NCBI GenBank assembly: GCA_039199225.1
Contig: JBCCSZ010000388.1
Span: forward strand, 1-5,907
DNA from: JBCCSZ01 sp039199225
GTDB taxonomy: Bacteria > Bacteroidota > Bacteroidia > Chitinophagales > Saprospiraceae
Length of the DNA stretch: 5,907 nt
Reading direction: 5' to 3'
The position numbers and the translations under genes were made by a program. Shown piece after piece: positions 1 through 4,895 of the stretch (its first letter is position 1; every line of letters starts with the position of its first letter). The notes beneath the pieces were generated by a model. It made no database searches, was not told where the DNA came from, and was given only the letters and a program-made list of their open reading frames with translations.

Positions 1-596
1 ATCGCCGGGCGAATCAAGGGGTAATGCGTACAAGACAACAAAAGGGCTTCGATGTCTTTGAGGGATGTATCTGATAAATAGTTTTCGAGAATGGCCTGAC
101 CAATTTTGTTTTGGGCGTATCCCTCCTCTATCATGGGTGCAAGCAGGGGGGTAGCAAGGGAAGCCACTTTCAGATTGGGTTGGCGTTCCAACAGCTTGAG
201 TCGGTAGATATCCGAGCGGACCGTCGCCTTGGTGGCAATAACACCCACTTTTTGGAAGCGCTTGTTCACAACCGTTTGCACCAGTGGATCGACCACATTT
301 ACAAAAAGCGTCTGCCCTTCAAAGAAATCCAACAGAATATTGTAGGCAGCCGAAGAAGCTGAATTGCAAGCAATGACAATCATCTTACAGCCCTGGTCCA
401 GCAGAAATTTGGAAATTTTGATGCAGTAGTAGCGAATGGCATCGGCGGACTTATCGCCATAAGGCAGGTGGGCTGTGTCACCAAAGTAGACGATTTGTTC
501 TTTGGGCAGATGTCTAATAATAGCATTGGCGACCGTCAGGCCGCCAATGCCAGAGTCGAAGACTCCTATCGGTTGATTGCAGTGTATTTCTTTCAA
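1..596 (-). CDS. murI: Glutamate racemase MurI, C-terminus cut by window edge
   Basis: Cofactor-independent racemase that converts L-glutamate to D-glutamate in the cytoplasm for peptidoglycan stem peptides. I translated 198 residues; the family usually has about 265-290, so roughly the last 70-90 lie off the left edge. Visible motifs in order are the N-terminal GVFDSGIGGLTV with catalytic-region Asp14-Ser15, the HLPYG block (43-47), the first catalytic cysteine in IACNSAS (Cys77), the VGVIATKATV strand-loop (117-126), and the second catalytic cysteine with its histidine in SCTHYPL (Cys189, His191). Both cysteines of the two-base mechanism are present. There is no in-frame ATG: an upstream stop lies in the end of the preceding ompH gene, and the best start is TTG at 594-596, giving L-K-E-I-H before the core motif. 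A CTG at 609-611 is an alternative. The start lies 16 bp after the ompH stop, so the gene is probably co-transcribed and translationally coupled with the chaperone genes. Confidence 0.95.
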   Translation of the reverse strand, partial: MKEIHCNQPIGVFDSGIGGLTVANAIIRHLPKEQIVYFGDTAHLPYGDKSADAIRYYCIKISKFLLDQGCKMIVIACNSASSAAYNILLDFFEGQTLFVNVVDPLVQTVVNKRFQKVGVIATKATVRSDIYRLKLLERQPNLKVASLATPLLAPMIEEGYAQNKIGQAILENYLSDTSLKDIEALLLSCTHYPLIRPA

Positions 597-612
597 TGGA
601 AAGGTGAACAGC

Positions 613-1125
613 TTACAGACCCAACTTGGCTCTTACCAAGGAACTAACATCGTTTTCGTCCTGAGAGTACAGGATGATGCCATTGGCCGAATCGAAGATC
701 ATGGTGTAGCCATTTTCTTTGGCCACAGCATTGATGGCGTCGTTGATTTTTTGGATGATGGGTTCAGACAATTTCTGCTGCTTGTCTTGAATTTGCTTCA
801 CCATCTCCTGCTCCATCTTTGCAATGTCTTGTTGGCGAGTCTCCAGTTTTTTGGCCTCTTCTTCCTGTTGTTTAGGAGAAAGCAGCCCCTTTTCTACCTT
901 CTGCTGTACAGCCTGATAATCCTTCTGTAAGGTTTCCAACGCATTCTGCCCCTTCTTGCGAAGCTGGGTTTGAAGTGCTTCGAGATTGGAATTCATTTCT
1001 TTGACCTCAGCCATTTCGCTCATAAGTAATTGCGAATTGATGTAGCCCATTTTTTGTGCATTGGCTGTAAAAGCCAGCGCAACAAAGGCGCATAAAACCA
1101 CTGAAGTTTTAATAATCCTTTTCAT
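613..1125 (-). CDS. OmpH/Skp-family periplasmic chaperone, downstream paralogue
   Basis: Predicted periplasmic chaperone of the Skp (OmpH) family, which holds unfolded outer-membrane proteins on their way to the Bam complex. It is 170 residues from ATG at 1123-1125. A TTG five codons upstream (1138-1140) is possible, but the ATG gives a cleaner signal peptide: MKRIIK, a hydrophobic stretch 7-20, and cleavage after ANA (residue 23) before Gln24. The mature protein starts with the family strand KMGYINSQLLMSEM. A long Gln/Glu/Lys-rich helical region (about 36-130) follows, with a turn near GLLSPKQQ, matching the coiled-coil tentacle hairpin of Skp. The C-terminal strands (GYTMIFDSANGIILY) close the body domain. 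It lies 110 bp downstream of a second, divergent OmpH paralogue and 16 bp upstream of murI. A cysteine in the signal peptide has no valid lipobox, so it is not called a lipoprotein. Confidence 0.9.
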   Translation of the reverse strand: MKRIIKTSVVLCAFVALAFTANAQKMGYINSQLLMSEMAEVKEMNSNLEALQTQLRKKGQNALETLQKDYQAVQQKVEKGLLSPKQQEEEAKKLETRQQDIAKMEQEMVKQIQDKQQKLSEPIIQKINDAINAVAKENGYTMIFDSANGIILYSQDENDVSSLVRAKLGL

Positions 1126-1178
1126 ATCTGTTATTTTCAAAAACGTGTAAATATCTTTTAAGTAGTAAATCGGGATCG

Positions 1179-1209
1179 CAAAATTAATGCTTTTATAGGT
1201 AAAAACGAA
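1179..1209 (-). promoter_or_regulatory. Candidate Bacteroidota-type promoter between the ompH paralogues
   Basis: On the minus strand TAATTTTG (1179-1186) exactly matches the Bacteroidota -7 consensus TAnnTTTG. Twenty nucleotides upstream lies TTC (1207-1209) where the -33 TTG is expected. The element sits about 54 bp before the downstream ompH start, in the 110-bp gap between the two paralogues. This suggests that the second ompH and murI can also be transcribed independently of the first ompH. It is a sequence match only, and the -33 element is imperfect. Confidence 0.45.
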
Positions 1210-1235
1210 CTAATTTGCAGATGTGATGCCTCTGC

Positions 1236-1775
1236 TTAGTATCCTAATTCCTTTAAAACGTCGTCGGTTTTGTCGTAGCGGGGGTTGGAAAAAATCATCC
1301 CGGCATCGCCACTTTTATCGAAAATAAAGTCGAAACCTTTATCTGTGGCGAATTCTTCGATGGCTGAGTAGACCTTATCTTGCACAGGCCGCACCAACTC
1401 TTGCCGCTTTTTGAATAGGGCGCCTTCCGGTCCAAATTTGCTGCGCTGCATCTCCCGAACTTGCTTTTCCCGATTGGTGATCTCCTCCTCTTTTTGCTGG
1501 CGGACATCGTCGCTCATCAGTACCTGCTCCGCCTGGTAGCGGTTGTACAATCCCTTGATTTTGTCGTATTCCTCTGAAATTTCTCTTCTCCACTTAGCTG
1601 CGAGATTGTCCAATTGCTTTTGAGCATCCTGATACTCCGGAGAGCTTTCCAGGATTTTGTTTAGGTCAACATAGGCGATGCGCTGTGCATTGGACGAAAA
1701 GGCGAAAAAAGCCATCAGGGCGAAAGTAAAGATCCATTTCTTTCCCAGGCTCTGAAGTATTTGTTTCTTTAGCAT
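1236..1775 (-). CDS. OmpH/Skp-family periplasmic chaperone, upstream paralogue
   Basis: Second Skp/OmpH-like chaperone, 179 residues from ATG at 1773-1775. The signal peptide has basic residues at 3-4 and 12-13, a hydrophobic core at about 14-26, and cleavage after SNA (residue 30) before Gln31. The mature start RIAYVDLNKILESSPEYQDAQKQL is the classic OmpH opening. A charged helical hairpin follows (about 45-145), with a turn around VLMSDD and the FGPEGALFKKRQELVRP segment that is characteristic of Bacteroidota members. The end is the C-terminal body strand FDFIFDKSGDAGMIFSNP. It differs strongly in sequence from its downstream paralogue, so this is an old duplication rather than a recent one. 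In Bacteroidota such pairs usually follow bamA; here the gene is instead first in its operon and divergent from hutH. Binding partners are inferred from the family, not visible in the sequence. Confidence 0.92.
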   Translation of the reverse strand: MLKKQILQSLGKKWIFTFALMAFFAFSSNAQRIAYVDLNKILESSPEYQDAQKQLDNLAAKWRREISEEYDKIKGLYNRYQAEQVLMSDDVRQQKEEEITNREKQVREMQRSKFGPEGALFKKRQELVRPVQDKVYSAIEEFATDKGFDFIFDKSGDAGMIFSNPRYDKTDDVLKELGY

Positions 1776-1825
1776 AATGATTGGAGTTGTTATTCTTAAT
1801 TCTGTAAATTTTAATTTTATACCGC

Positions 1826-1833
1826 CAAAAATA
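1826..1833 (-). promoter_or_regulatory. Candidate -7 element for the upstream ompH
   Basis: The minus strand reads TATTTTTG, an exact TAnnTTTG match, about 50 bp upstream of the ATG at 1775. TTC lies 18 nt further upstream (plus 1852-1854), in place of the -33 TTG. A second exact -7 match, TAACTTTG, sits at 1889-1896 on the same strand but has no -33 partner at a suitable distance. The proximal one is preferred because of its position; no experimental start is known to me. Confidence 0.45.
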
Positions 1834-1929
1834 CGATTTTATTGTTTAGCGGAAGCTCCTTTACTCATTTAGACTGAGCGTACGGCATCAAAGTTACTTG
1901 CTCAGCAGATTTTAAGGATTCTTTAATGC

Positions 1930-1959
1930 TTGGAGGGTCGGAAGGGTATTTTCAATTTG
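1930..1959 (+). promoter_or_regulatory. Candidate hutH-direction promoter
   Basis: TTG (1930-1932) is followed after exactly 19 nt by TCAATTTG (1952-1959). That is 7 of 8 consensus letters of TAnnTTTG at the expected Bacteroidota -33/-7 spacing. Transcription would start near 1965, leaving a leader of roughly 240 nt before the hutH ATG that contains the 1973-1987 palindrome and the TTAAC array. A weaker alternative -7 (TAAGTTTA, 2024-2031) lies inside the array and lacks a -33 element. Which is used cannot be told from sequence alone. Confidence 0.35.
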
Positions 1960-1972
1960 CCTCTATCGGGGA

Positions 1973-1987
1973 TAAGATATTATCTTA
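1973..1987. repeat. Perfect odd palindrome, operator-like
   Basis: TAAGATA-T-TATCTTA has perfect 7-nt arms around one central base. It lies directly downstream of the candidate hutH-direction promoter, where a repressor site would block initiation. It is bracketed by a partly overlapping outer pair TGCCT (1958-1962) / AGGCA (1987-1991). The repeat is directly visible; its operator role is inferred. Confidence 0.5.
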
Positions 1988-2017
1988 GGCACCAATTTCG
2001 CAGAAAAGATCAGTGGA

Positions 2018-2054
2018 TTAACGTAAGTTTAACCGCCCAGTTAAAAGTTTTAAC
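2018..2054. promoter_or_regulatory. Phased TTAAC half-site array upstream of hutH
   Basis: TTAAC occurs at 2018-2022, 2029-2033 and 2050-2054, and its reverse complement GTTAA at 2040-2044. Successive start-to-start steps are 11, 11 and 10 nt, that is, one helical turn each. The pair at 2028-2045 forms TTTAAC-N6-GTTAAA. The last pair forms a perfect 15-bp palindrome, GTTAAAA-G-TTTTAAC (2040-2054). This is the geometry expected of a regulator binding cooperatively along one DNA face. The regulator is unknown and none is encoded in the window. Confidence 0.5.
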
Positions 2055-2153
2055 CAAATAACTCAAATTGCGATAAGGCAAAAGAAGCGCCCTTAGCGGC
2101 TTGGGATGCGAAGCTTCAAAATTCCTGCAAAGCCACCTTTAAGCGCCTCCTTT

Positions 2154-2180
2154 GCTGACTGCTACAAGCAGAGTCGCAGC
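2154..2180 (+). other. Imperfect stem-loop in the hutH leader
   Basis: On the plus strand GCT (2154-2156), GACT (2157-2160) and GCT (2161-2163) can pair with AGC (2178-2180), AGTC (2172-2175) and AGC (2167-2169). The loop is ACA, with small bulges of AG and GC on the 3' side. It ends 22 nt before the preferred hutH ATG, so it could affect ribosome access if transcribed. There is no U-tract, so it is not a terminator. Confidence 0.3.
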
Positions 2181-2202
2181 TCGAGTCAAACAAAACCAAA
2201 AA

Positions 2203-3720
2203 ATGCCAACCTCCACTTATACGATACAATCGGAGCCGCTAGCGCTGCAGCAGCTCGCTCGGTTGCTGGCAGAAAACCATCAACTGCAGCTTTCCGATGA
2301 CAGCCGCCAAAAGGTCCAACGCTGTCGCGAGTTCCTGGAAAATAAACTCCAAGCCTCAGATGCCCTCTTTTATGGCATCAATACCGGCTTTGGCTCCCTG
2401 TGCAACATCGCCATTTCAGACAGCCAGATTTCCAGCCTGCAAAACAACCTGGTCCAATCGCATGCATGTGGCATGGGCGACCCCATTCCACCCCAACTGG
2501 CCAAACTGATTCTATTTTTAAAAATCCAAGGACTGTCGCTTGGCTATTCTGGCGTTCGCCCTGCCCTGATCGACAAACTGCTTTTTCTTTATAATAACAA
2601 CTTTATTCCGGTCATCTACGAAATGGGATCGCTCGGAGCCTCGGGCGACCTTGCACCGCTGGCACACCTCTCCCTACCGCTGATTGGCATGGGGGAAATT
2701 TACCAAGATGGACAGATCGTTCCAACGGCAGCCATATCCAGCCTAAGCCGCTGGAAAGACGACAAACTGCACTCCAAGGAGGGCTTGGCCCTCCTCAATG
2801 GTACCCAGTTCTCGACCGCCTACGCCTGTTGGTGTCTCATCGAAGCAAAAAGATTGCTCGGCTTGTGCCAATTAACCAGTGCGCTCTCCATCGATGCCTT
2901 TGATTGCCGCCTATCGCCATTCGATGATCGCATCCACCACATTCGGCCCCATAGCGGGCAGCGCCTGACGGCTGCTACCATCCGGGCTTGGCTGGCCGGC
3001 AGCGAGATCGCCGCACAAAAAAAACAAAGTGTCCAAGACCCTTACGCCTTTCGCTGCACCCCCCAAGTCCACGGCGCTAGTTGGGCGGCTATTCAGCATG
3101 CCGAGGAGGTCGTATTGACAGAAATCAATGCGGTGACCGATAACCCAAGCATCATTCCAGAGGAAGACGCCATCATCTCCGGCGGAAATTTTCACGCTCA
3201 GCCCATTGCCCTCGTTCTGGATTACCTCGCTATTGCCTTATCCGAGCTAGGCAGCATTGCAGAGCGACGAACATATCAACTGCTGACCGGTCAGCGGGGC
3301 CTTCCACCCTTCTTGATTGAAGACCCCGGGCTACATTCCGGGATGATGATTGCCCAATACACTGCAGCATCCATGGCCAGTCAAAACAAACAGTGGTGTA
3401 CACCCGCTTCTGTGGACTCCATCGTGTCGAGCAACGGCCAGGAAGACCACGTCAGCATGGCTGCCAACGCAGGGCTGAAGGCACGGAAGGTCGTCCAAAA
3501 TCTGGAGCGGCTCATCGCAATAGAATTTATGACAGCGGCCCAGGCGCTTGAGCACAGAAGACCCTTGAGGAGTTCTCCGATGATTGAAGAAATCCACCAA
3601 CGTTATCGACAGGTCATTCCCAAATTGAATCACGATAGGATTTTAAGTCGAGATATGAACGCAACGATTTCCTTCTTACAAACGTTGGACTGGCAGGCTC
3701 TTTTGCCAGAAATTTCTTGA
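2203..3720 (+). CDS. hutH: Histidine ammonia-lyase
   Basis: Cytoplasmic MIO-dependent lyase that converts L-histidine to trans-urocanate plus ammonia, the first step of histidine degradation. From ATG at 2203 it is 505 residues, the normal HAL length. An in-frame TTG at 2152 would add 17 residues with no family resemblance. The catalytic Tyr57 sits in FYGINTGFG. The MIO precursor Ala146-Ser147-Gly148 sits in GSLGASGDLAPL. Asn199 is in LLNGTQ, and Tyr281 and Arg284 are in DPYAFRCTPQVHG. Specificity marks favour histidine over tyrosine or phenylalanine: Ser86-His87 in LVQSHACG, and Glu414 in GQEDHVSM, where PAL/TAL enzymes have an NQD-type motif. One small oddity is Ala420 in HVSMAANA, where Gly is common. 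No hutU, hutI or hutG lies next to it. An outer-membrane protein gene follows 8 bp after its stop, and its leader contains operator-like repeats. Confidence 0.95.
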   Translation: MPTSTYTIQSEPLALQQLARLLAENHQLQLSDDSRQKVQRCREFLENKLQASDALFYGINTGFGSLCNIAISDSQISSLQNNLVQSHACGMGDPIPPQLAKLILFLKIQGLSLGYSGVRPALIDKLLFLYNNNFIPVIYEMGSLGASGDLAPLAHLSLPLIGMGEIYQDGQIVPTAAISSLSRWKDDKLHSKEGLALLNGTQFSTAYACWCLIEAKRLLGLCQLTSALSIDAFDCRLSPFDDRIHHIRPHSGQRLTAATIRAWLAGSEIAAQKKQSVQDPYAFRCTPQVHGASWAAIQHAEEVVLTEINAVTDNPSIIPEEDAIISGGNFHAQPIALVLDYLAIALSELGSIAERRTYQLLTGQRGLPPFLIEDPGLHSGMMIAQYTAASMASQNKQWCTPASVDSIVSSNGQEDHVSMAANAGLKARKVVQNLERLIAIEFMTAAQALEHRRPLRSSPMIEEIHQRYRQVIPKLNHDRILSRDMNATISFLQTLDWQALLPEIS

Positions 3721-3728
3721 AGTCAACT

Positions 3729-4874
3729 ATGAGCGGAAGTCGCATTTTGCTTTTTCGATCCATCCTACTGATTTGTGCCGTTGGGGCTTTGACCACTGCT
3801 AATGCTCAGTTTTCGTTGCGCAAAGGATTGTCCATCGAAACCAATTTGCATTACGGCCGGGTCATCAAGCATACCTCCAAATTATTCTTCGAGCTGGAAA
3901 GCAACAGTCCTGGCATAGAGTTTAATTTTCTATTTCAAACCTATGGCCGTCGCCCTTGGCAATCCTTTCACAATTATCCTTTGCTGGGTTTGGGTGCCTA
4001 CTACTTTTCATTGGGCAACAGCAGACAGCTTGGGCATGCGATTGCCTTTGTACCGAATCTGACCCTCAAGCCCATCAAACGCCCCTCTTTCGATCTGATT
4101 TTTCAACTCGGCAGCGGTATTGCCTTTCTCACCAAGGTCTTCGATCGTGTCGAAAATCCTTTGAACAATGCCATCAGTACGCATTGGAACAATGCTTCTG
4201 CCTTTAAACTGGGCATCAACTGGTTTACGAGCCCTAAGTGGACGCTCAGCGCTGGCGGCAGTTTCATTCACTTTTCGAATGGCTCCAATAAGCTACCCAA
4301 TTTTGGGTTGAATGTTCCGGCTGCCTACGTCGGATTGCGCTATACCCCAAAAGCATTACAAACGGAGGATTTTCTGGCCTTTGAGCCTTCCACAGAGTCC
4401 TCCCGCCCCTGGGGCATCCACAGCCACCTTGGACTGGCTTATGTAGAAATACTGAGCATAGGCGGACCGCGCTATCCGGTATACCTCGCCTCCCTTGGCG
4501 GTTTTTACCACTTCAATCCCTACAGTCGACTGCATGTCGGCTTGGAGTATGAATTCAATCGGGCGGCCTATGTATTCGGCAATCATACCTACACCTTTAC
4601 CGATGAAAAAGATGCTCGGCGGCGTTCTGCGCGCTACATGATTTATGGCGGTTATGAATTCCTGTTTGGTCCGCTGGGCATCCAGCTACAGCTGGGCTGG
4701 TATGCCAGCCGTTCTTCTTTGCTTCGACGCGCAGATACCTATGCCAAATTAATTACCCGCTATTACTTTCCACCCATTCGCAAATTGCAAACGCGCTTTT
4801 ACGCCAATGTACAGTTGAAGACCCATGTTTTCAATGCGGAGTTCGTTGCTTTTGGTGTGGGGGCTGCCTTTTGA
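3729..4874 (+). CDS. PagL-like / acyloxyacyl hydrolase family outer-membrane beta-barrel protein
   Basis: Predicted outer-membrane protein related to lipid A 3-O-deacylase PagL, which removes an acyl chain from lipid A. From ATG at 3729 it has 381 residues. A TTG at 3717 would overlap the hutH stop and add four residues. The signal peptide has a hydrophobic core at 6-21 and cleavage after ANA (residue 26) before Gln27. The rest alternates polar and aromatic/hydrophobic residues as in beta strands and ends in Phe381, the usual barrel C-terminal signal. The PagL-like catalytic block is FIHFSNGSNKLPNFGLN, with His181 and Ser183 of the HxS motif. The position expected to hold the catalytic Glu (His+14) is Asn195. 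It is about twice the size of Proteobacterial PagL; residues 229-381 look like a second set of barrel strands. Family membership is fairly secure, but lipid A deacylase activity is uncertain. It is probably co-transcribed with hutH. Confidence 0.75.
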   Translation: MSGSRILLFRSILLICAVGALTTANAQFSLRKGLSIETNLHYGRVIKHTSKLFFELESNSPGIEFNFLFQTYGRRPWQSFHNYPLLGLGAYYFSLGNSRQLGHAIAFVPNLTLKPIKRPSFDLIFQLGSGIAFLTKVFDRVENPLNNAISTHWNNASAFKLGINWFTSPKWTLSAGGSFIHFSNGSNKLPNFGLNVPAAYVGLRYTPKALQTEDFLAFEPSTESSRPWGIHSHLGLAYVEILSIGGPRYPVYLASLGGFYHFNPYSRLHVGLEYEFNRAAYVFGNHTYTFTDEKDARRRSARYMIYGGYEFLFGPLGIQLQLGWYASRSSLLRRADTYAKLITRYYFPPIRKLQTRFYANVQLKTHVFNAEFVAFGVGAAF

Positions 4875-4895
4875 TCATACAACCGACGATCTACC

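Larger units (their letters stand above)
1776..2202. other. Divergent, palindrome-rich intergenic region (ompH / hutH)
   Basis: About 430 bp with no credible gene. It is more AT-rich by eye than the flanking genes in its ompH-proximal and central parts. It carries candidate promoters on both strands. Two perfect odd palindromes with 7-nt arms lie at 1973-1987 and 2040-2054, and a third with one mismatch lies at 1912-1926. A spaced inverted repeat CTGAGC/GCTCAG has its arms at 1874-1879 and 1900-1905. Four TTAAC half-sites at helical-turn spacing lie at 2018-2054, and an imperfect stem-loop lies just before hutH. No bamA remnant is recognisable in any frame. Confidence 0.7.

Noticed and set aside
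577..930. Open frame on the plus strand opposite the downstream ompH
   Set aside because: Antisense shadow of a convincing OmpH gene; the Leu/Phe-rich product reflects the reverse complement of Glu/Lys/Gln codons.
1063..1125. Lipoprotein signal in the downstream OmpH (Cys11 of the signal peptide)
   Set aside because: The residues before Cys (Val-Val-Leu) do not fit a lipobox, and a good signal peptidase I site (ANA before Gln) follows.
1874..1905. CTGAGC / GCTCAG inverted repeat with 20-nt spacer
   Set aside because: Arms are only 6 nt with no extension and no T-run; too weak to call a terminator or operator by itself.
2085..2105. AAGCGCC / GCGGCTT possible hairpin in the hutH leader
   Set aside because: Only five of seven positions pair, so it is not a convincing structure.
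2152..2202. TTG start adding 17 residues to hutH
   Set aside because: The extension has no HAL similarity and overlaps the leader hairpin; the ATG at 2203 gives a standard HAL N-terminus and length.
2911..3195. Minus-strand open frames within hutH (also 3331-3633 and 3614-3796)
   Set aside because: They lie opposite conserved HAL coding sequence, have no recognisable motifs, and follow from its codon pattern.
2203..3720. Tyrosine or phenylalanine ammonia-lyase (e.g. pigment cluster lyase)
   Set aside because: Ser86-His87 and the GQEDHVSM motif with Glu414 are HAL-type, and no polyene or flexirubin biosynthesis genes are nearby.
4875..4895. Bidirectional terminator between the converging PagL-like and mscS genes
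   Set aside because: The 21-bp gap contains no inverted repeat or T-tract.
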